DNA from: Rhodopseudomonas pseudopalustris
Lineage (GTDB): Bacteria > Pseudomonadota > Alphaproteobacteria > Rhizobiales > Xanthobacteraceae
Length of the DNA: 64,000 bases
Reading direction: 5' to 3'
NCBI RefSeq assembly: GCF_900110435.1
Contig: NZ_FODT01000002.1
Coordinates: 310,001-374,000 of the forward strand
The translations under genes were made by a program, and so were the position numbers. The notes beneath the pieces are model-generated. The model ran no database searches, was not told where the DNA came from, and worked only from the letters and a program-made list of their open reading frames with translations. Below are positions 8,760-16,819 of the stretch, in pieces; position 1 is the first letter of the stretch, and each line of letters starts with the position of its first letter.

Positions 8760-10847
8760 TCAGCCCGGACCCGGATGGAAGAAATCGAAAATCCGCCGGG
8801 CACTCTCGGCACTGATGCCCGGAACCTTGCCGAGGTCGCCGATCGAGGCGCGTTCGATCTCCTTCAAGGTGCCGAAATGGTGGAGCAATGCGCGCTTGCG
8901 CGTCGGGCCGATGCCGGGAATCTCCTGCAATCCGGCCTCGCGGATGTCCTTCTTGCGCAGCTTGCGGTGCGAGCCGATCACGAAGCGATGCGCTTCGTCG
9001 CGCAGCCGCTGGATGAAATACAGCACCGGGTCGCGCGGCTCGAGCTTGATTGCCTCGCGCTCCGGCATGAACAGCGTCTCGCGGCCGGCGTCGCGGTCCG
9101 GTCCCTTGGCGACGCCGAGCAGCGTCACCTCCGCCCCGAGGCCGAGTTCGGTCAGCACCCCGCGCGCGGCGTTGAGTTGGCCGCGGCCGCCGTCGATGAT
9201 CACGAGGTCGGGCCATAGCGGGGTATCGTCCTCCTTCGGCTTCGCCGCATCGCCTTCGGCCTTCGCGGCCGCCAGCCGCTTGAACCGGCGCTGCAACACC
9301 TCGCGCATCATCGCATAGTCGTCGCCCGGGGTGAGGCCTTCGGAGCGGATGTTGAATTTGCGGTACTGGTTCTTGATGAAGCCGTCCGGGCCGGCGACGA
9401 TCATCGCGCCGACCGCGTTGGTGCCCTGGATGTGGCTGTTGTCGTAGACCTCGATCCGCTGCGGCGGCCTCGGCAGGCCTAGTGTCGTGGCGAGCCCCTG
9501 CATCAGTCGGGTCTGGGTCGCGGTGTCGGCGAGCTTGCGGCCGAGCGCCTCGCGGGCGTTGGTGAGCGCGTGCGCGACCAGCTCCTTCTTCTCGCCGCGC
9601 TTCGGCGCCGCGACCTCGACCTTGCGGCCGGCCTTGATGCACAGCGCGTTGGCCAAAAGTTCGCACTCCTCGATATCGTGCGACAGCAGGATCAGCTTGG
9701 GCGGCGGCTTGTCGTCGTAGAATTGCGCCAGGAACGACGCCAGCACCTCCTCCGGCGTGAACGACTTCTCGGCGCGCGGGAAGTAGGCGCGGTTGCCCCA
9801 GTTCTGGCCGGTGCGGAAGAAGAACACCTCGACGCAGGAATAGCCGCCCTCCTGATGGATCGCGAACACGTCGGCTTCCTCGACGGTGCGCGGATTGATG
9901 CCCTGCTGGGACTGGATCGCCGACAGCGCGGCAAGGCGGTCGCGATACAGCGCCGCGGTCTCGAATTCGAGCTCGTTCGACGCCTTCTCCATTTCGACGG
10001 CAAGTTCCTGCTTCACCGCCCGGCTGCGGCCGGACAGAAAGTCGGTCGCCTCGCGCACCAGCTCGGTATAGCCGGGAAAATCGACCTCGCCGGTGCATGG
10101 GCCGGCGCAGCGCCGGATTTGATACAAAAGGCACGGGCGGGTGCGGCTCTCGAAGAACGAGTCGGTACAGGAGCGCACCAGGAACGCGCGCTGCAGCGCG
10201 GTGATGGTGCGGTTGACCGCGCCGACCGAGGCGAACGGGCCGAAATAGCGCCCCGGGCGGCTCTGTGCGCCGCGATGCTTGAGGATCTGAGGCGCCCAAT
10301 GGTCGCCGGTGATCAGGATATAGGGGAACGACTTGTCGTCGCGCAGCAGCACGTTGAAGCGCGGCCGGAGCTGCTTGATCAGATTGGCTTCGAGCAGCAG
10401 CGCTTCGGTCTCGGTCGACGTCGAGATGATCTCGACGGTCACGGTCGCGGCGATCATCCGCGCGATCCGGACGACGTGCCCGGTCGGCCGCGCATAGGAC
10501 GACAGCCGCTTCTTTACGTTCTTTGCCTTGCCGACATAGAGCACGTCGTCGGCGGTATTCAGCATCCGGTAGACCCCGGGGGAGGTCGGCGCCAGCCGAA
10601 CCGCCTGCTCGATCGCGGCGCGGCCGACCGCGAGCGGTCCGTCGGCGACCTCGGCGCTATCGTCGTCGATCTCCGGCAGGCGCGCCTCGTCGTCCTCCTC
10701 CACCGTCAGCGAGGCGGACGCGGCGTCGATGTCCTGCGCGCCGGGCGCGGAGCGGGGCTCCAATTCAGGTGAGACGGGCGATGGGGATGCGGTGTCCGCG
10801 GGCGGCGGGGCCGCCGTGTCGCGGGTCTCGGCGGGGTCTTGATTCAT
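8760..10847 (-). CDS. uvrC: UvrABC excinuclease subunit C, with acidic N-terminal extension
   Basis: Makes the two incisions flanking DNA damage in nucleotide excision repair. The 695-residue protein contains the GIY-YIG nuclease ([20 protein letters not shown], residues 91-110), a UVR motif that binds UvrB near 280-315, the RNase H-like second nuclease ([26 protein letters not shown]) and a tandem helix-hairpin-helix C-terminus ([26 protein letters not shown]). Residues 1-75 are an extra Pro/Ser/Asp/Glu-rich stretch before the usual start. ATG 10847 follows TAGGACC. The pgsA gene lies 136 bases downstream on the same strand. Confidence 0.96.
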   Translation of the reverse strand: MNQDPAETRDTAAPPPADTASPSPVSPELEPRSAPGAQDIDAASASLTVEEDDEARLPEIDDDSAEVADGPLAVGRAAIEQAVRLAPTSPGVYRMLNTADDVLYVGKAKNVKKRLSSYARPTGHVVRIARMIAATVTVEIISTSTETEALLLEANLIKQLRPRFNVLLRDDKSFPYILITGDHWAPQILKHRGAQSRPGRYFGPFASVGAVNRTITALQRAFLVRSCTDSFFESRTRPCLLYQIRRCAGPCTGEVDFPGYTELVREATDFLSGRSRAVKQELAVEMEKASNELEFETAALYRDRLAALSAIQSQQGINPRTVEEADVFAIHQEGGYSCVEVFFFRTGQNWGNRAYFPRAEKSFTPEEVLASFLAQFYDDKPPPKLILLSHDIEECELLANALCIKAGRKVEVAAPKRGEKKELVAHALTNAREALGRKLADTATQTRLMQGLATTLGLPRPPQRIEVYDNSHIQGTNAVGAMIVAGPDGFIKNQYRKFNIRSEGLTPGDDYAMMREVLQRRFKRLAAAKAEGDAAKPKEDDTPLWPDLVIIDGGRGQLNAARGVLTELGLGAEVTLLGVAKGPDRDAGRETLFMPEREAIKLEPRDPVLYFIQRLRDEAHRFVIGSHRKLRKKDIREAGLQEIPGIGPTRKRALLHHFGTLKEIERASIGDLGKVPGISAESARRIFDFFHPGPG

Positions 10848-11151
10848 GGTCCTAAATTAGGCGTTCGGGGCGTGCGGTGCCAGCGCTGCACGCCGGGAAC
10901 CCACATCGCGCGCGCATTGCGGCCGGCCGCCATGCTGTCGCCGCGAAGCTTGGGAAGTAAGCTTTTGTTAACAACGACATCTGGAACCGCGGCCGGTTTA
11001 ACAACCGCTTAACTTAAAACTCTCGATAAATCTTACTGGAAAAAAGTGGAAATCCGTAACCATCCCGGATGCTTTTTCCCTCGGCCAACGATGGCCGGTG
11101 GCTGGGCGGACGGCGCGCGAAAGCCGCGTTCCTGCCGTCGAGGAGAGTAAG
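10848..11151. other. Divergent promoter region between uvrC and the porin-like gene
   Basis: This 304-base gap separates the uvrC start from the outer-membrane protein start. The stretch 10960-11045 is clearly AT-rich for this genome (GTTAACAACG, TTTAACAACCGCTTAACTTA, CGATAAATCTTACTGG), which is consistent with promoter DNA for the porin. No RNA gene or coding frame is evident. Confidence 0.55.
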
Positions 11152-11775
11152 ATGCGTAAATTTGCAATGGCCGCGGCGACCATTCTCGCCGCAGGAGCTT
11201 CGACGGCACAGGCCGCGGACATGGGCTATTACGGCTCGCGGACGCCCTACACCGTCAATCAGCCGCTGAATGCCTTCAGCTGGGCCGGGCCGTATCTGGG
11301 CGGCAACCTCGGCTACTCTTTCGGCAATGTCACCAACAACATCACCAAGCCGTCCGGCTTCAACGGTGGCGTTCAGGGCGGCTATAACTGGCAGAGCGGA
11401 AACATCGTCTTCGGCCTCGAGGGCGACATTCAGTTCTCGACCGCGGACGACACCTTCGCGCCTTACAAGTTTTCGAACCCCTGGTTCGGGACCGCGCGTG
11501 GTCGTGTCGGCTACGCGATGAACGACCTGCTGATCTACGCCACCGGCGGTTTCGCTTTCGGTCAGTTGAAGGGCGAGCGCCTGCTGTCGACAGAGAGCCA
11601 CAGTTCCGCGGGCTGGACGGTCGGCGCCGGCGCCGAATTCGCCTTCGCGCCGAAACTCAGCGCCAAGGTCGAGTATCTTTACGGCAGCCTGTCCACCAAT
11701 AACTTCTTCATCACCGGTGCCCCGAACGGCTACAATTTCGGGGTGGTGCGCGCGGGCATCAACTATCACTTCTAA
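11152..11775 (+). CDS. Outer-membrane beta-barrel protein, Omp25/Omp31-like
   Basis: Predicted eight-stranded outer-membrane protein of 207 residues. A clear Sec signal peptide (MRKFAMAAATILAAGASTAQ, cleavage after AQA) is followed by WAGPYLGGNLGYSFGN, GGYNWQSGNIVFGLEGD, RGRVGYAMNDLLIYATGG, AEFAFAPKLSAKVEYLYG, and the protein ends INYHF with the terminal aromatic residue recognised by the BAM machinery. ATG 11152 follows GAGGAGAGTAAG. A strong intrinsic terminator lies 48 bases after the stop, so it is a single-gene unit. The family is abundant in rhizobia and Rhodopseudomonas; the exact role (structural, minor porin) cannot be told. Confidence 0.9.
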   Translation: MRKFAMAAATILAAGASTAQAADMGYYGSRTPYTVNQPLNAFSWAGPYLGGNLGYSFGNVTNNITKPSGFNGGVQGGYNWQSGNIVFGLEGDIQFSTADDTFAPYKFSNPWFGTARGRVGYAMNDLLIYATGGFAFGQLKGERLLSTESHSSAGWTVGAGAEFAFAPKLSAKVEYLYGSLSTNNFFITGAPNGYNFGVVRAGINYHF

Positions 11776-11822
11776 ACCTCGCGACGAAATCATCGCGACC
11801 AAGAAACTCGGCGATCATCATT

Positions 11823-11849
11823 CCCGGCCCTTGTGGCCGGGATTTTTTT
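11823..11849 (+). terminator. Intrinsic terminator of the porin-like gene
   Basis: Stem CCCGGCC / GGCCGGG (11823-11829 with 11835-11841), loop CTTGT, then A and seven T. Confidence 0.93.
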
Positions 11850-11922
11850 GCTGGATTCGATCGGCACGTCGCGCCGAATCGTGCATCGAGACGACGCGGA
11901 CCGCGCGCACAATTGATCGTCG

Positions 11923-11944
11923 TGGCGCACCATCCGGTGCGCCA
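11923..11944. other. Nine-base-pair hairpin between convergent genes
   Basis: TGGCGCACC pairs perfectly with GGTGCGCCA around loop ATCC. It lies between the porin-like gene and the end of the cold-shock gene, but lacks a T run on either strand, so a terminator role is only possible. Confidence 0.5.
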
Positions 11945-12027
11945 TCATCTGCTACATAAAATCCGTCGCGTCTAAGCGATCGCTGCCAGGGCTGTCGCGC
12001 TGGCCCGAGCGAAGCCGGCGGCTGCGG

Positions 12028-12240
12028 TTATGAAATCACCAGATTGACCGCCTTGGGGCCCTTGCCCTTCTTGTCTGGCTCGACCTCGAACGAAATGCGC
12101 TGACCTTCAGTCAGATCCTTCAAGCCGGCACGCTCGACTGCAGTGATATGAACAAATACATCGCGGCCACCGTCATCTGGCTTGATGAAGCCATAGCCGC
12201 GCTCTCCATTAAAGAACTTCACCGTTCCCGTCATAGACAT
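12028..12240 (-). CDS. Cold-shock domain protein (CspA family)
   Basis: Small single-stranded nucleic-acid binding protein acting as an RNA chaperone. The 70 residues from ATG 12240 (MSMTGTVKFFNGERGYGFI) contain RNP1 (ERGYGFI) and RNP2 (DVFVHI) and end KGPKAVNLVIS. GGGAGGGG sits about eight bases before ATG 12240, better spaced than for the ATG at 12234 and much better than the far upstream frame opening. About 260 bases of non-coding sequence precede it before rlmJ, enough for a structured leader as seen in other cold-shock genes, though I cannot show one. Confidence 0.93.
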   Translation of the reverse strand: MSMTGTVKFFNGERGYGFIKPDDGGRDVFVHITAVERAGLKDLTEGQRISFEVEPDKKGKGPKAVNLVIS

Positions 12241-12498
12241 TCCGGAAACCCCTCCCGCATGCTTTCCGTCGCGCGCCGGCGCTTCGGTGCGACCTGACAT
12301 TGCGCTGCCGGAAAGCTTGGCCGAAAGCTGGACCCGCTAAATGCCGGTCCGAGGTAGTACGGCCTTGTCACTCCGCCGCCCCCATTCGCGGAAGCGGAAC
12401 GTAAAGCCAGTCCAATGAGTCAGCATAATACGGATTGACGCGGATTGACTACGTTCAAATGAGACTTTTCGTGCTGGAAGCGATCACTGATCGGGTGG

Positions 12499-13356
12499 TC
12501 ACGATCTGGGTAGCTCGAGCCGATAGCGGCTGACGCCGCCCTGGCCGAGCGGTCTCTCCAATTCGGGGAGAATGACTCTCAACTCCGACGCCAGCGTCCA
12601 TGGCGGGTTCACCACCAGCAGACCGGTCGACGTCAGTGCGCCGTCCGGCTGTTGCGGTGCGACGCTGAATTCCAGCCGCAGACACTTTCCCTCGCCACCC
12701 GCAGCGGCGACGGTTGCGACGTGGTCGGCCAATGCCTCGGTGAGGCGGCGATTCTTTGCCGGGTACCACAACTGATAGGTGCCGGTCGGCCATTTCGCGT
12801 AAGCCGTGCTGAAGCCCGCGGCCAGTCGCTCGAACTCGTCCTTCTGTTCGAACGATGGATCGATCAGCACCAGACCGCGGCGTTCTTTCGGCGGCACGAA
12901 CGCCGTCAGCGCCTGCCAGCCGTCGAGATCGACCACCCGGGCCTGGGTGTCGCGGCGCAGCGCGTTGATCAGTTGCTTGCGCGCCAGCGGCTCCAGTTCG
13001 CTCGCGACCATGCTGTCCTGCGGCCGCAGCAGGGCGCGGGCGATCAGCGGCGACCCCGGATAGGCAGTCATGTCACGCTGCGGGTTGAAGGCGCGGACGA
13101 TGTCGAGATACGGCTTGATCAGGTCGCCCGCGGCGTCGGTGAACCGCGCCTGCAGCACCCGGGCGATGCCCGTGGCCCACTCGCCGCCGCGGATGGCTTC
13201 TTCGCCGGTGAGGTCGTAAAGCCCGGCGCCGGCATGGCTGTCGATCACCCGGAACGGCGCCGGCTTCTCCTGCAGATAGGTCAGGATCCGGACCAGGACG
13301 ATGTGCTTGATGACGTCGGCGAAATTGCCGGCGTGGAAGGCATGGCGATAATTCAT
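12499..13356 (-). CDS. rlmJ: 23S rRNA (adenine(2030)-N6)-methyltransferase RlmJ
   Basis: Methylates A2030 of 23S rRNA. The 285-residue protein starts MNYRHAFHAGNFADVIKHIV, the family hallmark, and has VIDSHAGAGLYDL (SAM loop), YPGSP, and the catalytic LIDPSFE (a variant of DPPF/Y) near residue 165. ATG 13356 has AGGGAG five bases upstream; a GTG two codons earlier overlaps that site and is less likely. The gene stands alone, followed by a gap before the cold-shock gene. Confidence 0.92.
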   Translation of the reverse strand: MNYRHAFHAGNFADVIKHIVLVRILTYLQEKPAPFRVIDSHAGAGLYDLTGEEAIRGGEWATGIARVLQARFTDAAGDLIKPYLDIVRAFNPQRDMTAYPGSPLIARALLRPQDSMVASELEPLARKQLINALRRDTQARVVDLDGWQALTAFVPPKERRGLVLIDPSFEQKDEFERLAAGFSTAYAKWPTGTYQLWYPAKNRRLTEALADHVATVAAAGGEGKCLRLEFSVAPQQPDGALTSTGLLVVNPPWTLASELRVILPELERPLGQGGVSRYRLELPRS

Positions 13357-13365
13357 CGGCACTCC

Positions 13366-13472
13366 CTAGAGCTCTTTCGGCTCTGATCGAACCAGAACCG
13401 AAGCTCTAGATTTTAGGTTGGACGCGGAGTCTTCACGCGAACCGGCAATCGCTTCGCTGGCAAATGCTCTAG
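13366..13472. repeat. Dispersed intergenic element bounded by 7-bp inverted ends
   Basis: A 107-base segment begins CTAGAGC and ends GCTCTAG, with an internal GCTCTAG at 13403. The right part (GTCTTCACGCGAACCGGCAA, then CGCTTCGCTGG) resembles, from memory, a short repeat very common in Bradyrhizobium and Rhodopseudomonas intergenic DNA. It is the only copy in the window. Confidence 0.55.
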
Positions 13473-13786
13473 CAGCCGCCGCGATCAACCGCCATGACGG
13501 CCAGGCATGACGCCGCCCTGCTTTCCATCACGCCAGCACACTCGTAAGACTACGGGAAACCGCCGGACAATCCAAATATGCGGCAAACCAGCGGTTCATC
13601 GTGACTTCCGCGGCGACGTCCGCGACGCTCATGATACCCCGGTTAACGGGCTGTTTAATCAGCGGTGCTAGTTCTGGGCTCCGGATGGGGCCGGACGTTT
13701 CGAACGTCGGGTTTTCCTGAGAACCAAATTGAGCCCACCGTTGGGGCGTTTCGGCGCACCGTTGCGGTGCCCCTTGGGAGTTGAAG
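13473..13786. other. Leader/promoter region upstream of the CheY-like gene
   Basis: About 310 bases without a convincing gene. Near 13640 it contains an AT-richer patch (CCGGTTAACGGGCTGTTTAA) containing the inverted repeat CCGGTTAACGG, and further down GGACGTTTCGAACGTC, a palindromic stretch around 13692-13707. These could be promoter or operator DNA for the receiver gene; no RNA gene is evident. Confidence 0.4.
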
Positions 13787-14182
13787 ATGGCGGTTGATTT
13801 GTCAATGTCGGTCCTGGTGGTGGACGACTACAGCACCATGATCCGGATCATTCGTAATCTTCTGAAGCAACTCGGCTTCGAGCATATCGACGATGCCAGC
13901 GACGGCTCGGCGGCGCTCGAAAAGATGCGCGTCAAGAAGTACGGTCTGGTGATCTCGGACTGGAACATGGAGCCGATGACGGGCTACGACCTGCTGAAGG
14001 AAGTTCGCGCCGACCCGAACCTGTCGCAGACGCCATTCATCATGATCACCGCGGAATCCAAGACCGAGAACGTGATCGCCGCCAAGAAGGCGGGTGTGAA
14101 CAACTACATCGTGAAGCCGTTCAACGCCGCGACCCTGAAGACGAAGATCGAGGCGGTGTTCCCGGATCACGTCGCGGCGTAA
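13787..14182 (+). CDS. CheY-like single-domain response regulator
   Basis: Stand-alone phosphoreceiver of 131 residues with no output domain. The acidic pocket is Asp13/Asp14 (VLVVDDYSTM), the phospho-acceptor Asp58 (VISDWNMEPMTG), Thr88 (MITAES) and Lys110 (YIVKPF), all intact. The WNMEPMTGYDLL segment is like chemotaxis CheY proteins. ATG 13787 follows GGGAGTTGAAG; a TTG two codons earlier overlaps the site. No che genes are nearby, so it is an orphan and its partner kinase is unknown. An intrinsic terminator follows. Confidence 0.92.
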   Translation: MAVDLSMSVLVVDDYSTMIRIIRNLLKQLGFEHIDDASDGSAALEKMRVKKYGLVISDWNMEPMTGYDLLKEVRADPNLSQTPFIMITAESKTENVIAAKKAGVNNYIVKPFNAATLKTKIEAVFPDHVAA

Positions 14183-14210
14183 CGCGCGACATCACGGCCA
14201 CCGATTTTTC

Positions 14211-14243
14211 AAAACGCGCTCCGGCAACGGGGCGCGTTTTCTT
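14211..14243 (+). terminator. Intrinsic terminator after the CheY-like gene
   Basis: AAAACGCGC (14211-14219) pairs with GCGCGTTTT (14232-14240) across a C-rich loop, followed by CTTT. Confidence 0.88.
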
Positions 14244-14260
14244 TGCGCCGTCCCGCGCCG

Positions 14261-14358
14261 TCATTCCGGAGCGCGCAAAGCGCGAACCCGGAATCTCTCT
14301 TTGCACCAATCTGGGGACTCCGGGTCTGCGCAGCTGGCGCAGTGCATCCCGGAATGAC
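14261..14358. repeat. Pair of class A palindromic repeats in inverted arrangement
   Basis: A copy TCATTCCGGAGCGCGCAAAG...CCCGGAATC (14261-14294) is followed by an inverse copy ending CATCCCGGAATGAC at 14358. The same two-unit layout is seen at 20399-20550 and 23075-23178. Confidence 0.85.
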
Positions 14359-14382
14359 CCGTCGAGGTGAGGAGCGACGCTG

Positions 14383-15237
14383 TTACCACCGTAATTCGCG
14401 GGTCAGCGCCAGCGGCGGGTGGCCGAACAGCTCGCTGACAGCGTCGGTGTCCAGCCGGTCGATGCCTTCGAAGGCGTCGGAATGGATGCCGCGGGTGACG
14501 AACAGCAGATCGATGCCGTAGCTCTGCGCGCCGGCAAGGTCCGTGCGCACCGAGTCGCCGATCGCCAGCACGCGCTGCAACGGCGTCTCGGCGTTGCGCA
14601 GTTCACGTGCGATCGCCATGGCGCGGTCGTAGATCGGCCGATGCGGCTTGCCGTAGAAAATGACATCGCCGCCGAGTTCGCGATAGAGTTCGGCGATCGC
14701 GCCGGCGCAATAGATCAGCCGGTCGCCGCGCTCGACCACGATGTCGGGGTTGGCGCAGATCAGCCTCAGCTTGCGCTGCAGAGCTTCGCCCATCATCTCA
14801 CGATAGTCCTCGGCCGACTCGGTCTCGTCGTCGAACGGGCCGGTGCAGATGATGTAGTCGGCCTGGTCCAGCGGCGTCAGAACAGCGTCGAGGCCGCGAT
14901 AAATCGAATTGTCGCGATCCGGGCCCAGCCAGAACACCGACTGACCGGGGTGCTCGGCGACGTAAGCGCGCGTGAGGTCGCCGGACGAGACGATGGCGTC
15001 GTAGCAATCGTCGGGCACGTGCAGCTTGCGGAGCTGGCGTTGCACCGAGTCGGCCGGGCGCGGCGCATTGGTGATCAGCACCACAGTGCGGCCTTCGTTG
15101 CGCGCGGTGCGCAGCGCGTCGCAAGCCTCGGGAAACGATTCCAGGCCGTTATGGACGACGCCCCAGATGTCGCTCAACACGACATCGACAGAGCCCATCA
15201 GTTCGTGCAGGTGATCGACGAAACGAAGTGTGGTCAT
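14383..15237 (-). CDS. HAD-superfamily class IIA hydrolase (TIGR01459 type)
   Basis: Probable phosphatase of unknown substrate, 284 residues. HAD motifs are present: DVVLSDIWGVVHNG (motif I, though the second Asp of DxD is replaced by Trp, as DIW), LITNAPRP (motif II), GKPHRPIYDRA (motif III Lys) and AIGDSVRTDLAGA (motif IV). The motif I pattern with DIWGV is, from memory, typical of this alphaproteobacterial subfamily. It starts 12 bases after the EAL-protein gene on the same strand, so the two are probably co-transcribed. Confidence 0.85.
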   Translation of the reverse strand: MTTLRFVDHLHELMGSVDVVLSDIWGVVHNGLESFPEACDALRTARNEGRTVVLITNAPRPADSVQRQLRKLHVPDDCYDAIVSSGDLTRAYVAEHPGQSVFWLGPDRDNSIYRGLDAVLTPLDQADYIICTGPFDDETESAEDYREMMGEALQRKLRLICANPDIVVERGDRLIYCAGAIAELYRELGGDVIFYGKPHRPIYDRAMAIARELRNAETPLQRVLAIGDSVRTDLAGAQSYGIDLLFVTRGIHSDAFEGIDRLDTDAVSELFGHPPLALTRELRW

Positions 15238-15249
15238 GCGGTGAAGCGG

Positions 15250-16722
15250 TCAGACCGGGCCGACGGCGCGGCGCGCCAGAGCGGCGACGCCAGTGGCGGC
15301 GCGCGGCGGATCGATCCGGGCGAGTTCGCCCTTCGGGGAGGGGCCTGAATCATGCGGAGTGGCGGTGTCCTGCTTGGCCTTGTCGCCGGAAGATATCGGC
15401 GCAGGCGATGGGGCGGTCTCGGGTCGCAGCGGCCGGGGCGCTGCGAACAAGAACCCCTGCCCAAACCTCACATCGTAGTCAAGCAGGTCGACCACCGCGC
15501 GCTCACCCTCGATCCGCTCGGCGATCAGGTCGATGCCGAACCTGCCGAGCAGGTCGGACAGATCCGCGGGGTGGATGTCGGCCGCCGGATGCTCGCGCTG
15601 GTCGAGCAGCAGCGACGCCGGCACCTTGATGAAGCGCACGCCGCGATCGGCGAGTTCGCGCGGCTCGAACCGCAGGTCGGTGACGTGGTCAATCGAGAAC
15701 CGGAAGCCCCGCTGCGCCAGCGCCGCGAGGTGCTCGCTCTCGCGCGGCCCGAGGTTGCGCAGCGTGCTTTGCTTGAATTCCAGCACGAAAGACGGCGCCA
15801 ACGCCCGGTTGGCCTCGAGAAAATCGAGACATTGTGAAAACGCATCGGCGTCCGACAGCGTCGCCCCGGCGACATTGACGAACACGCCGACCTCTTTGTT
15901 GCGCACCATCAGGCGGCGCAGCACCTGGACCGCGCGCAGCATCACCTCGTGATCGATGCGGCCCATCATTCCGGCGGATTCTGCGACGGGAAGAAACTCG
16001 TCGGCGGTCAGCACCTGATCCTTGCCGTCGCGCAACCGCGTCACGATCTCGTAGAAGCGCACCTTGCGCTGCGGCAGCGTCACCAGCGGCTGCAGATAGA
16101 TGTCGAGCCGACCAGCCTCGACGGCGTTCTTCACTGCGGTCAGGATTTGTGCCGGATCGCGCGCCGGCTGGGGCAGGAGCGACGACGGCGCGGCGGGAGC
16201 GGGAACGACGTCCGTTGCCCCGGGCTGTTCGGCCTGATTGTCGGCGATCTGCTGGATCTGCACCGGCGCTTCCGGATCGAGCAACGGAGTTCGCCGCGGC
16301 GGCGCGCCTGGCGCGGCTCCGGCCAGCATGTCCTCGTGGGTCGCGACCGAGGCGGCGAGCTGCTTCACCAGCAGCCCGAGCTCGCCGATCTCACCCATCG
16401 CGACCTGGATGCGGTCTTGATTGGTCGCATTGGCGGCGACCACCTTGCCCTCGACAACGGCGAGCCGGCGGCCGAATTCGGCGATCTGGCGGGCAAGGTC
16501 GGCGGTGCCGCGTGACAGGTCGGCGATCTGGTGACTGGGGTCGGCGCGGTCGCTGAGCCGCATCGACACGGCGCTGTAAAGAACGAAGAAGGTCAGCGTC
16601 GCGAGCGCGACGATCGCGGATTCGCCCGCGCTGAACCCGGCGAGCGAATACACCACCGTGCCGAGCGACACGGAGACCAGTACCATGCAGATGGCAATGA
16701 AAATGGTCGAGATTCGGAACAT
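15250..16722 (-). CDS. Membrane-anchored degenerate EAL-domain protein, TipF-like
   Basis: Probable cyclic-di-GMP receptor rather than phosphodiesterase. The 490-residue protein has two N-terminal membrane segments (IFIAICMVLVSVSLGTVVYS and the following hydrophobic stretch), a predicted coiled coil at ~60-130, a Pro/Ala linker, and an EAL domain at ~195-440. Some catalytic positions survive (E in YEIVTR, N in FVNVAG, K in FIKVP, E in AERIE, Q in GQGF), but the DDFG motif reads IDHV, KxD reads KVP, and the loop-6 Glu region reads LEFKQ. This layout matches Caulobacter TipF, which binds c-di-GMP and organises flagella; the assignment is by architecture. Confidence 0.8.
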   Translation of the reverse strand: MFRISTIFIAICMVLVSVSLGTVVYSLAGFSAGESAIVALATLTFFVLYSAVSMRLSDRADPSHQIADLSRGTADLARQIAEFGRRLAVVEGKVVAANATNQDRIQVAMGEIGELGLLVKQLAASVATHEDMLAGAAPGAPPRRTPLLDPEAPVQIQQIADNQAEQPGATDVVPAPAAPSSLLPQPARDPAQILTAVKNAVEAGRLDIYLQPLVTLPQRKVRFYEIVTRLRDGKDQVLTADEFLPVAESAGMMGRIDHEVMLRAVQVLRRLMVRNKEVGVFVNVAGATLSDADAFSQCLDFLEANRALAPSFVLEFKQSTLRNLGPRESEHLAALAQRGFRFSIDHVTDLRFEPRELADRGVRFIKVPASLLLDQREHPAADIHPADLSDLLGRFGIDLIAERIEGERAVVDLLDYDVRFGQGFLFAAPRPLRPETAPSPAPISSGDKAKQDTATPHDSGPSPKGELARIDPPRAATGVAALARRAVGPV

Positions 16723-16765
16723 TTAGCGCCGGTTGTCCTGCCGATCCCGCCATCATTGGTGATTC

Positions 16766-16794
16766 GGCGGACGAGTCCACTGGATTCGTCCGCC
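16766..16794. terminator. Hairpin between aminotransferase and EAL gene
   Basis: GGCGGACGA pairs with TCGTCCGCC around an 11-base loop. It lies just after the aminotransferase stop on the minus strand, but without a clear T run, so termination is plausible rather than certain. Confidence 0.5.
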
Positions 16795-16819
16795 TAGACA
16801 GGAAGCGAGGCAGGCAGCG

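Noticed and set aside
12445-12458. FixK-like TTGACTACGTTCAA between rlmJ and the cold-shock gene
   Set aside because: It fits the loose TTGA-N6-TCAA pattern but lies about 205 bases from the cold-shock start with no biological reason for FixK control, and such a short pattern arises by chance.
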